A program made the translations under genes and the position numbers. The notes beneath the pieces are model-generated. The model did no database searches. It was not told where the DNA came from and saw nothing but the letters and a program-made list of their open reading frames with translations. From Naegleria lovaniensis (Eukaryota; Heterolobosea; Eutetramitea; Acrasida; Naegleriidae), in assembly GCF_003324165.1 (NCBI RefSeq), contig NW_025407892.1, forward strand, positions 1 to 62,571: DNA of 62,571 bases. The letters run 5' to 3'. This document shows positions 9,594-18,366 of this stretch, piece by piece (position 1 is the stretch's first letter; each line of letters starts with the position of its first letter).

Positions 9594-11714
9594 TTACAGC
9601 AATCTCTGTAATGCCTTTGAGATCAATTCATGATATAAACCCTTAGGATCAATCCTTTCATGACAATCTCCATATGGTTCGGAGTGAACTCGTGCGGTCA
9701 CCTTAAATCCTGGTTCTTCATCAGAATTTCCCTTCACACACTCCAACAAATGAGTATAGTGAATCAAGGAAACAATTTTCACCTCAGTCGCCCAAGTCTC
9801 ATGAATTTTCAAGTTCAAATCCGAACAAGTCAAAGTGTGTCTAAAACACATGGGTACATAAAACATGACTGCATTTGGTTTCGTCATGAAGAGTGACATG
9901 TACGAAGCAGCTCCCTGTGTGGAAATATAAACATCTAAATCTCCAAAAAATTGTACTTGTTCCTCAAACGACATTCTCTCCAATTTCAAATTCACAATTT
10001 CCACACGTTCATATTTGGGTTCATGTTTCCCTCGAACACTATTGGCCAATTCCAACATTTCACTTTCCGTGACATTCTGTCTTAAATAATTGACAATCTT
10101 GTCGACATTAATAATAGCATCTCGATTGATCGAATGCAATGGTTTGTTCTGAATCGCAATTCTGAACACTTTTGAAAACTTCTTCTGAGGTTTTACATTC
10201 AATTGTCTCAACAAGTACTTTCGAAATAAGGTAATGACAGATTCTCGTCCCTCAATAAAGCTATACATGGAACCAGTCGATCCAACAATGAAACTCGAAA
10301 AACAAGTATCCATTTCATGTGCATGTGCATCATTGGGATTCATTCCATGAAATTCACATGGAGCTTTCTTAATAAAAGATCCTTCGACATGATTGGAACC
10401 TTGTTGTAATGGTTCTAAATTGGTCATTCTTCGAGCCCATTCTAGAGAACTATTCGTTGCTAAATCTCCGTGTAATTTTACAAGTTCAGGTGTTCGAGTG
10501 TCTCCTGGAATTTTAGGATACATGTCATCCATAAAGAGTAAATGACTGTCAGGACTCACATAATCAAAATTAATCATCGAGTTGAAGACGAGAGCAAAAT
10601 TATCCAAAATTGCATGACCAATATTACTCGTGGCATGTCTCGAAGTACCAAATGTTGGTTTTTCAATCCATTTGAAATTTTTTGACAACTCCATGACATT
10701 TGAATTTCCCAAATTAGGAACAGTTCCATTCACTCCTCGAACTAACACTGCACTTGGAGGATCCAACACTTTGATTCTCACTCGATGAATATCTCCAGTC
10801 AACGCATGATACGAATTGGTTTGTACCCAAACTTTTTCACTCTTCTCTTTCGCATGTGGAGATTTTGAAAATAAAATCCATTCGCCTTTTCGATTGAAAC
10901 AAATATTTTCAAATAAACAAGTGGTGAATAGATGAGCAAAATGTTTTCGTTCCAAATCGAGTCGATATCGAATGCATCGATAAGAACTTTGAAAGGTCGA
11001 AGTGAAATTTTCAAATAAACCAAATTCCTCAATTACCTTTTTAGGAAGGTGTTGTTGTTCCAAAGATTTTTTCAATGATGATGATGATGATACTGATACC
11101 ATATCCTTGAGAATGAATGGTTGGAAAACTTCCAGAACCGACGGTGGTCGATATCCTTTTAAAAAAGAAAATCCAGAAAATACATGTTTTTGTATTCGCC
11201 ATGAAGTTTCATTCCAATGGCCATTGGTTGAATTTTGTTCAAGAAGTGTTTGATTTTGATGATGAATGAACATTTGTGATGGAAATGATCCATGATGATT
11301 TTGAATCTTTTTCAACAAGAACAAGTTCAAAAACAATGCACTCGTTCCCAACCATACAATCCACAAGATTTTGGATGTTAGAAATCGAAAGGAATGTATG
11401 AAGGAAGTGGTCGTATTGGGACATGCGTTAGAGAGGAGGGTTGTTGTTGTTGTTGTTGTTGTAGTGGAGGTGATGGAAGGATTTGAAAAGTTTGTTACAA
11501 GCTTGGATTTTAATTGGGAATATACAAAATGACATGTTGAGAGAAGATTGGAAAAGATGACAACAAGAATAACACGTATGGATGAGAGCCACGATTGCAA
11601 TTGATAGGAAGAGGATTGAAGCAAAGAGAGGATGAGTGGTAGTATATTGTTGTTGTTGTTGTTGGGATTATTCATGTTGGGATGATTGTTGTTGCAAGGA
11701 TTGGGTGGGTTCAT
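9594..11714 (-). CDS. GT61-like (EOGT/DUF563-type) type II membrane glycosyltransferase, copy 1
   Basis: 706 residues from ATG 11714. A poly-Asn start and hydrophobic stretches precede a convincing signal-anchor at ~115-135 (ILWIVWLGTSALFLNLFLL), followed by a Ser/Thr stem, so a Golgi/ER lumenal enzyme is likely. The catalytic half carries GT61-type landmarks. One is TSNIGHAILDNFALVF, the G-H-x-x-x-D block. The other is LDVYISTQGAASYMSLFMT, the 'D.yI...GAa' block near the end, followed by a Cys-rich FRHTLTCSDL segment. GT61 enzymes transfer pentoses or GlcNAc to proteins or glycans; the donor here cannot be read from sequence. A clear paralog lies at 49004-50746, and the two share block order and spacing. 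Confidence 0.75.
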   Translation of the reverse strand: MNPPNPCNNNHPNMNNPNNNNNNILPLILSLLQSSSYQLQSWLSSIRVILVVIFSNLLSTCHFVYSQLKSKLVTNFSNPSITSTTTTTTTTTLLSNACPNTTTSFIHSFRFLTSKILWIVWLGTSALFLNLFLLKKIQNHHGSFPSQMFIHHQNQTLLEQNSTNGHWNETSWRIQKHVFSGFSFLKGYRPPSVLEVFQPFILKDMVSVSSSSSLKKSLEQQHLPKKVIEEFGLFENFTSTFQSSYRCIRYRLDLERKHFAHLFTTCLFENICFNRKGEWILFSKSPHAKEKSEKVWVQTNSYHALTGDIHRVRIKVLDPPSAVLVRGVNGTVPNLGNSNVMELSKNFKWIEKPTFGTSRHATSNIGHAILDNFALVFNSMINFDYVSPDSHLLFMDDMYPKIPGDTRTPELVKLHGDLATNSSLEWARRMTNLEPLQQGSNHVEGSFIKKAPCEFHGMNPNDAHAHEMDTCFSSFIVGSTGSMYSFIEGRESVITLFRKYLLRQLNVKPQKKFSKVFRIAIQNKPLHSINRDAIINVDKIVNYLRQNVTESEMLELANSVRGKHEPKYERVEIVNLKLERMSFEEQVQFFGDLDVYISTQGAASYMSLFMTKPNAVMFYVPMCFRHTLTCSDLNLKIHETWATEVKIVSLIHYTHLLECVKGNSDEEPGFKVTARVHSEPYGDCHERIDPKGLYHELISKALQRLL

Positions 11715-12287
11715 TGTTGAGAACTATGATTCGAATGTGATTGTGTTGTTGTGATTCGTGTGATTGTGTTATTATGATTCGTGTTGTTGAGATTGCAATG
11801 ACACCGAGTTTGTTTTTTTAGAATGTTTCTGTTTGCATGAAGGAGTTGAATTGGAAAAAGGTTTTTTCCGCGAAAGCTGTCATCCATCTCGGCGGCTGTG
11901 TTGCTTTTGGGAGAGTTCAAAACATCGAATGAACTAGGTAGATCTACAACACAAATGAGCGCCGTTCATGGTCAGGTTTACGAATACTAACAGGTGTTGA
12001 CAACACCGTTGAATGGTGAGGAATTCTTGTTATTATTCCATTGGTTCGACCTTTAGACAATAATTTACAACGAACAACTCCGAATTCTTTGATACGATGT
12101 CACGGACATTTTCTTCGAAAAAATACTTCATTACCATTTAGCATCCAAGAGATACACTTAGAACCTTACAATTGTAGGAGAGAAGTGACTCAGTGGTGTT
12201 TCTTAATTTCGTAAAGAAGTGTTTCGAAATGCGAGAATTCTTGTTGTCAAAGGTTGGCAATTAAGTCGTCACCATGAAATGATATCC
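11715..12287. other. Upstream region of GT61-like gene; uORF overlapping its start
   Basis: No independent gene is seen. On the minus strand an ATG at 11887 opens a 58-codon ORF whose TGA (11713-11711) overlaps the GT61-like ATG in the arrangement ATGA. It is His/Asn/Thr-rich and may simply be leader. The remainder, next to the HPPD stop, is AT-rich spacer. Confidence 0.35.
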
Positions 12288-13916
12288 CTATTTACTTTCA
12301 TTTGAATCGATAAACAAATTCCCTCGTTCGAGTTGTAATCGTTCAATGGCATCGAAGAGTGCCTTGATGTTTCCTTTACCAAAGCCACTGTTTCCTCTTC
12401 GTGAAATTATTTCAAAATAGAAGGTTGGTCTGTCTTCGATTGGTTTGGTAAATGTTTGTAAAAGATAACGGAAATTATTACTGTGTGAAGAGGAATTCTC
12501 GGCAGTGTCTTCTAAATCTTGATCTTTTGGAAATACAATGCCATCCACAAGAATGGTATTCTCTTCTAAGAGAGCCCAATCTTCAACAACCATGTTATAG
12601 AGCTCTGCTTTCTCTTCTCTCCATGTCTTGTAATATGTGGGAGGTACAGATATGTAATCAACTCCAACCTTTCTTGATTTGGACACGGCATTGATAATAT
12701 CTTCTGTGTGAACAGCCAAATGTGCCACACCAGGTCCGTCATGATAATCCAAAAATTCCTGAATTTGACTCTTTGAGTGTTTGGTGTTCACTGGTTCTAT
12801 CAAGACAAATTTAATCATTTTCTTCATGACCTTCGAAGCAATAAGTTCTCTTCTTTCGTGTAATTCCTTCTCACTGATGGTGTTTCTGTCATCTTCTCCG
12901 AGTCCGTGTAGCTCAATATGTCTATTCAGAGAGGAAAGTAATGAGGGTGCCACAACCATGGTTGTTAAGCCACCCAAATCCTTTTCTGAACTCTTAATTT
13001 GAATTCCTTTTTGTTGATCCTCATCATCATTATTGTAGAAACGTTCAAATCCTAAAGCTTGTGAATACCATCCAATTAATTCAACCAAAGTTCCCTTAGG
13101 AATGGCAATTGCAAAATGATCCAAATATTCCAAATAATTACCAATGCTCGACACGTTTCGTTTACAAGTATTCTTAAAGGAAGGTAAAAAGACACCCTGT
13201 TGTTCCTCCTCATAATGTTGATGATTGGAATGTCCATTACAATGAGCTTGATGCGAAAATGGTGAAGCTTTTTGATGATCTCGATTGATGAGTGTATGAA
13301 TCCAAGCCTTCTCTCCGAACTGAGTCGCCACACAAGCAAACTCTATATAATCCTCATCATCGGAATGATTACAGTAAATTCTTGTAGGAGGAGAAAGTGG
13401 AATGGTTTTTGGATGTTTGCAAGCTTGTTCAAAAGCCTTCTCAACATTGCTCACTAACAAGGCCAAGTCATGAGCATGATTACTTCCGTGGGATTGAATA
13501 GATTCATAGAATTTGTAAATGGGATCATTCTGTATGTATGGAGAATCACTCGTGGTGGTGGTTGAATTGTTATGAATTGTATTGTAGTTGTTATCGTGAT
13601 GATGATGATGGTTGGTGGATGAGCCAATCCTATGATGTCGGCAATGACTCAAATTCGTATATAAATAGGGATGTAATTGGGTGTTCAATTCCAATCTACA
13701 GGGAGCCTTATGAAGAGCCGATGTAAAGGCCAGTATAATTTCATTCTGTCTTACCACATGAGTACAAAAATCCTTGTTTCCAGTTTCAAGACCTTCATAG
13801 GCCATCGGAGTGAATCCGAGATGAGAGCAATAATAGGCCGAGGATTGAAGAGCGTTATCGACATGGAAACGAACGTGGTCGACTCCAATCACATAACTAT
13901 TTAAATTTCCGTTCAT
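12288..13916 (-). CDS. hpd: 4-hydroxyphenylpyruvate dioxygenase
   Basis: 542 residues from ATG 13916. HPPD converts 4-hydroxyphenylpyruvate to homogentisate, the second step of tyrosine catabolism, using non-haem Fe(II) and O2. The two vicinal-oxygen-chelate halves are visible. The N-terminal half (GVDHVRFHVDNALQSSAYYC) is cofactor-free. The C-terminal half carries the 2-His-1-Glu ligands: His in YLDHFAIAI (~267), His in GPGVAHLAVHTED (~397) and Glu in FYFEIISRRG (~502). The family signature KSQIQEFLDY and the C-terminal GNIKALFDAIERLQLERGN match closely. The enzyme is usually 360-430 residues; the excess here is mainly a His/Asn/Thr-rich insert at about residues 92-125 and a His-rich loop (~215-235) in the N-terminal half, probably surface loops. 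Single exon. Confidence 0.95.
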   Translation of the reverse strand: MNGNLNSYVIGVDHVRFHVDNALQSSAYYCSHLGFTPMAYEGLETGNKDFCTHVVRQNEIILAFTSALHKAPCRLELNTQLHPYLYTNLSHCRHHRIGSSTNHHHHHDNNYNTIHNNSTTTTSDSPYIQNDPIYKFYESIQSHGSNHAHDLALLVSNVEKAFEQACKHPKTIPLSPPTRIYCNHSDDEDYIEFACVATQFGEKAWIHTLINRDHQKASPFSHQAHCNGHSNHQHYEEEQQGVFLPSFKNTCKRNVSSIGNYLEYLDHFAIAIPKGTLVELIGWYSQALGFERFYNNDDEDQQKGIQIKSSEKDLGGLTTMVVAPSLLSSLNRHIELHGLGEDDRNTISEKELHERRELIASKVMKKMIKFVLIEPVNTKHSKSQIQEFLDYHDGPGVAHLAVHTEDIINAVSKSRKVGVDYISVPPTYYKTWREEKAELYNMVVEDWALLEENTILVDGIVFPKDQDLEDTAENSSSHSNNFRYLLQTFTKPIEDRPTFYFEIISRRGNSGFGKGNIKALFDAIERLQLERGNLFIDSNESK

Positions 13917-14263
13917 TAGTCAGCAATAATTGTTGTTCGGATGTTGTTGAAAGATGTCAGTGTTGTTCTTCTTCTTGTTGTTGGTTCACAATGAAATCAA
14001 AATTACGGAAAAAACTAATGAAATCCCAAGTGTTCACGACGACTATTAATTTGTTTTGTTTTTAAGTTCCAATCTACTACTACTACTAGGAGCTCTCACA
14101 CTTGGCAAACTCACGAATTTTGATTGAAGTAACAAAGCGGAGGTTGAAAATGATCGGATGTTCGTTCAATTTTTTCAATGCAACACTAAAATCCTCCGAA
14201 AAAGAATCACAGTGATGATCCCAACATCGATCAATATACTCGCTTTATTTACATGCAAATCTC
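13917..14263. promoter_or_regulatory. Intergenic region upstream of HPPD
   Basis: Spacer of about 350 bp between the HPPD start and the stop of the next minus-strand gene. It contains CTACTACTACTAG and AT-rich stretches. No gene or clear promoter motif is seen. Confidence 0.4.
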
Positions 14264-17200
14264 CTAGTCAAAGTATTCATCTGCAGGTTTTTCTTCTCCC
14301 TCAATCAATGGTTTGGTGGTCTCTTTTCCTGCCTTAAGGTGAGTAAGGTTCTTGAAGAATGAATCTTTGATTGTGTCTTTAATTCCAGTCAAACCGCCAG
14401 GGCTTAGACTGAATCGACTCGTTTTCTTGTTGTGTTCGGCAGATTCTGGGTGGTCATGAGTGCCATTAGATGCAGTTGATGAAGTGGTCGAAGATGTGGT
14501 CGTACTCGAAACTCGGTCCAAGCTCGTTCGTGAGGAAAGGTTCTTTTTCAAAATTTCAATAAATTCGAATTTTCTCTTCTTGTTTTGTTGACACACCATA
14601 CTCAATTCGAATAACATGCACAAATTTTGTAAAATCACTTGTTTCTCAGCGGAACTTGTTGAGGTCTTTGCAAGTTGTTCATAAGTGAACAATGGCTTGA
14701 CGTTCAACACTGTACAAAACTTCATATATTGTGCAACGTTTTCCTGTTCAATTTGCTTGTTCACTGGTAACTTGAAAAGGCACACTGGAGTGTTGTTGTT
14801 GGATGGGCTAGAGTACTCTGGGAAGATGTAATTATTCACTATTTTACAAAATAGTCCACCATCTTTCAAATTATCGTATAATGTCCAAGTAGTGTCGTAT
14901 TCTTCTTTACAAATTGTTGAGATCCATTTACCGATGGCCTTCTCAGTGTAGTAATACAAATCTTTTGGATCTAAATCACCAGGCATAGCTTGTTGTGCTC
15001 TTCTGAATAGGGCCATTACTGACTTGCCTTTCATTGTTTCCATGAGTTCGGAATAGTATGGCTTTTCCTCAAGTTTGAAACCTTCTTGCTTCATTCTGAG
15101 AAGGAATTGGATGGCTGGAGAGAGAGCAACAGGAGGTGTGGATGTTGTGGTAGAGTTTGGTGTAGATGGAGTGTTTACATTGGGAGTGACAGGAGTGGAG
15201 ATTTGCTTTGGAGGTGTTTCTGGAGCGTCGTGGCTTGATGCATTGGTTTTGGAAATTGGAGTTCCAATTGGATTGAAAATATGTACGGCAGGTACTTCAG
15301 GAGTGACAACGTTTGGTTTTGTTGCAGTTCCATTGGTTGTTGTGACTGTTTGTTTGTTGAGCTCGGTTTGCATCGTGTACTTCTCTTTGACGAGTCTCGT
15401 GACCTTTTCTTGGTACAATTTTTGAACCTTTGTAAGAGTATTTGATAGTTCCTTGATTTTTTCATCATACGCTTGAATCTTGTTGTTGATTGTAGAATTA
15501 AGAGTTGTTTCATGAGCATGATTATTGTTGCTACTCGTGAGTAGTGACATAGCCTTCTTGACATCATTTTCAAGCTTAGTCTTCTCATTGCTTAGCTTCA
15601 CCTTATCTTCACGCTCCTTATCTAACAAGGATTGCAATCTGGTGACATTTCTTGAGGCTTCGTCGAGCTTTTCTTTCAATGAGTTCTCCTCCTTTTTGTT
15701 TTTGTTTTCTTCCTTGGTAGCCATGCTCTCTTTCTCAGTGTTGAGCTTGGAAATTTCCATTGTCAACTGATTAATGGTCTCTTCTCGTTGAAGATCTTTC
15801 TCTTTGAGAGTCAATATTTCTGATCTGAGCTGTGAGATGATATCATTGAGTGTATCCACTTCCTTTTTGTGTTCCTCTTCAAGTCTCTTGTATTCTGTGT
15901 CCTTGTTAGTGATGGTATTTCGTAGGTCATTAATAATCTTATTTAACCCTTCGATATATGAGGTAGCTTCCTCTTCTTTTTCATGAAGCCCTTCCTCCTT
16001 TTTGCTCAGAATGTTTCTCATGTGATCAAGAGTGTTATTGAGCTCTGCAATTTCTTGTGTTTTTTCTTGCTCTTTTCGAGAGAGCTCGAGTTCCTTCTTG
16101 GCAAGATTCTTCTTTAACTCTTCAATTTGGTTATTCAGTGTATCAGTTTGAGATTCAAATGAAACACGTTGACGTGATATTTCTGTCTCTTTCTGTGACA
16201 AAGTTTGAGTTAAGGTGTTAATAGAGAGTTGAAGTTCTTCCACTTTTTCGTGATGATCCTCGCTGGCCTTTTGAATCTCTTCTTCTCGTTTCATTATGGT
16301 ATTTTGTAATTCAGATATTGTATGTTCGAGATTTTCTTTCAAAAAGTTGCTCTGCTCCTTTTGCAATTTGAGATCATGCTCCTGTGCAGAAATACGACTG
16401 TTCAATGTCTCTGTTGTTTGTTTCATATCGTGTAAGATTTGTTCTTTCTCTCTTTCCAATTCTTCAATGTTCTTTTGTTTTTGAGAAATATTAGATTGAA
16501 GCAGAGTAATTTCCTGTTCTTTTTCCTCTTGCAGATTTTGCTTGGCTTTCTCGAGACTTTCGAGTTGTGACTTTAAGTTAGAAACTAGTGTGTTAAGAGA
16601 TGATGCCTCTTGTCTGAGAGAATTTTCCAGAGCACGAAATTCGCTTTCTTCCTTTTGTATTTGGCTCTCTTTTTGAAGGAGTGTCTCTCTGAGTTCTGAC
16701 AGAGAGTTTTCTGAACGTTGTAACTCGGATTCCTTATTGGAAAGTGATTTTTGAATTTCGTTGAGCTGATCTTGATTTTCTCGCAACTGTTTTGTGAGTG
16801 AAGCCACTGTTTTTTCTGTTGCTTCTAATTTGTTCTTTGTCGTTAAAGCTTCATTTTGCAATCTAGATACTTCCGACTGTGATGTCGACAGTTGGGAGTT
16901 AATGGCGCTGATTTCTTCACTCTTTCCCTCTAACTGTTGCGTGATATTGTGTAAATCTTGGAGAGTAGAGTTATAGGTTGATTGAAGAGATGAATGTTCT
17001 TGCTGTGCCATAATTAATTGAGATTCGGTATCTGAAATTTGTTTCATCAAATTTTCTTTTTCAGTCACGAACGATAATTTCAATTCTCCAAGCTCAGAAT
17101 GAAGTGTGGCAGTTTGGTGCTCCAATGTCTCAATTTCATGCTTGCTTGTTGTAATTGTTTCTTGAAGCTTTTCTTGTAGGGAAAGAATCTCAGAACTGAG

Positions 17201-17662
17201 AGACTCTATTTTCTTCTCCTTCTCAGATATTTGCCTTTTTAGTTCTTCGATGGTTTGCTCTAAATCTTTCTTCAAGATAGAATGTTGCTTGGCCTCAATA
17301 TCCATTCTAGATCTTAAATTTTCAATATCTCCATCTTTTTGCTTGGTGAGCAATGCAAAATTTTGTTCCATAGTTTTGCCATCCTTAATGAGGTTCTCAA
17401 TTTTGCTGTTTAAATCGATTTTCATTTGCTCATGCTCACGTTGTTGTGTTTGCAATTTTTGTTGCAAGACTCTGTACCTAGTTTGCAATTCTTCTTGATA
17501 ACTTTGAAGCGACTGTTTTTGTTTGACAAGTTCTAGATGATCATTTCTAGCTTGTTTTTCAGTTCGCTGAAGTTGTCGTTTAGTTAAAACACTTTCCGTT
17601 TCGGAAGTTTGAGATTGATTCTTGAGTGCGTGGTAAGCGTTCAAGTGAAGTAGAAAGTCCAT
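14264..17662 (-). CDS. Long coiled-coil protein with C-terminal calponin-homology-like domain
   Basis: 1132 residues from ATG 17662 (MDFLLHLNAYHALKN). Residues ~20-760 form near-continuous heptad coiled coil rich in Glu/Gln/Lys/Leu, with phrases such as LSKKEEGLHEKEEEATSYIE. A Thr/Pro-rich linker (~770-860) follows. Residues ~880-1010 look like a calponin-homology fold: KWISTICKEEYDTTW, then LKDGGLFCKIVNNYIFPE, then ENVAQYMKFCTVLNVKP, then LQNLCMLFELSM. This is the 'DG..LC.l.N...P' and 'eNi..fl..c' pattern of actin- or microtubule-binding CH domains. A Ser/Thr-rich tail ends ADEYFD. I infer a cytoskeletal linker or tether. The C-terminal placement of CH after a long coil is the reverse of the usual spectrin/actinin order. 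Confidence 0.75.
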   Translation of the reverse strand: MDFLLHLNAYHALKNQSQTSETESVLTKRQLQRTEKQARNDHLELVKQKQSLQSYQEELQTRYRVLQQKLQTQQREHEQMKIDLNSKIENLIKDGKTMEQNFALLTKQKDGDIENLRSRMDIEAKQHSILKKDLEQTIEELKRQISEKEKKIESLSSEILSLQEKLQETITTSKHEIETLEHQTATLHSELGELKLSFVTEKENLMKQISDTESQLIMAQQEHSSLQSTYNSTLQDLHNITQQLEGKSEEISAINSQLSTSQSEVSRLQNEALTTKNKLEATEKTVASLTKQLRENQDQLNEIQKSLSNKESELQRSENSLSELRETLLQKESQIQKEESEFRALENSLRQEASSLNTLVSNLKSQLESLEKAKQNLQEEKEQEITLLQSNISQKQKNIEELEREKEQILHDMKQTTETLNSRISAQEHDLKLQKEQSNFLKENLEHTISELQNTIMKREEEIQKASEDHHEKVEELQLSINTLTQTLSQKETEISRQRVSFESQTDTLNNQIEELKKNLAKKELELSRKEQEKTQEIAELNNTLDHMRNILSKKEEGLHEKEEEATSYIEGLNKIINDLRNTITNKDTEYKRLEEEHKKEVDTLNDIISQLRSEILTLKEKDLQREETINQLTMEISKLNTEKESMATKEENKNKKEENSLKEKLDEASRNVTRLQSLLDKEREDKVKLSNEKTKLENDVKKAMSLLTSSNNNHAHETTLNSTINNKIQAYDEKIKELSNTLTKVQKLYQEKVTRLVKEKYTMQTELNKQTVTTTNGTATKPNVVTPEVPAVHIFNPIGTPISKTNASSHDAPETPPKQISTPVTPNVNTPSTPNSTTTSTPPVALSPAIQFLLRMKQEGFKLEEKPYYSELMETMKGKSVMALFRRAQQAMPGDLDPKDLYYYTEKAIGKWISTICKEEYDTTWTLYDNLKDGGLFCKIVNNYIFPEYSSPSNNNTPVCLFKLPVNKQIEQENVAQYMKFCTVLNVKPLFTYEQLAKTSTSSAEKQVILQNLCMLFELSMVCQQNKKRKFEFIEILKKNLSSRTSLDRVSSTTTSSTTSSTASNGTHDHPESAEHNKKTSRFSLSPGGLTGIKDTIKDSFFKNLTHLKAGKETTKPLIEGEEKPADEYFD

Positions 17663-18366
17663 GATGATGGCACGAGTTGTGGTGGTTTTTGTTTGTTGGA
17701 TGATGATGATGTGTTGTATGGAATCGAATTTGAACACAATAAATTATTTTTGTCTCAATGTGTAGGTGCAATGAATAAATATAGAAATAATTAGTGGTTT
17801 CGAAAGGCTCGACAACCTCCTTCACTCAAAATTAATAGCAACGACGATGAAATCGAAAATATCTCTCCGATGATGGTGGCTCTTCAATTGTATATTTTAA
17901 ATGAGAGCTAGCTGTTCATAGTCAATCATCATCCATTCGGAGTGAAGTACATCATCATTGCAACACAACAAAACGATAAAAGTATCATCACCACCATTGT
18001 TTTAAAACAATGAGATGATATGATCATGAGGACGCGGATGCTTAATGGACATACTTACCGTTGGGCAAGTTCGTTGCCGACTGTTGGTTGTTTGTAACGG
18101 TAAATTTTTTACACAGCTTTCGCAAACCGCTGCTTGTTGTTTTTTCAGTTTTTTTTGGTGTCGAAATGGAATTTGGCAAACAAACCAAAATCGAACAAAT
18201 TCAATAATTCACAATATCACTTCATAATCCAAAATATAAATATGGATGTGAAATGAGAGGACCATTTTTTCACTATTTTTAAAAGGAGAGATGAAAAAGA
18301 TGTGTGGTTGAGTGATTTGACCATTCTATTGTTTATTAGCACATGTTGGAAATGTAAAATCACAGT
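17663..18366. other. Intergenic region, nothing identified
   Basis: About 700 bp between two minus-strand genes. It holds His/Thr-coding-like CA repeats next to the coiled-coil gene start and AT-rich DNA elsewhere. Short ORFs lack family resemblance. No RNA gene was recognised. Confidence 0.4.
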
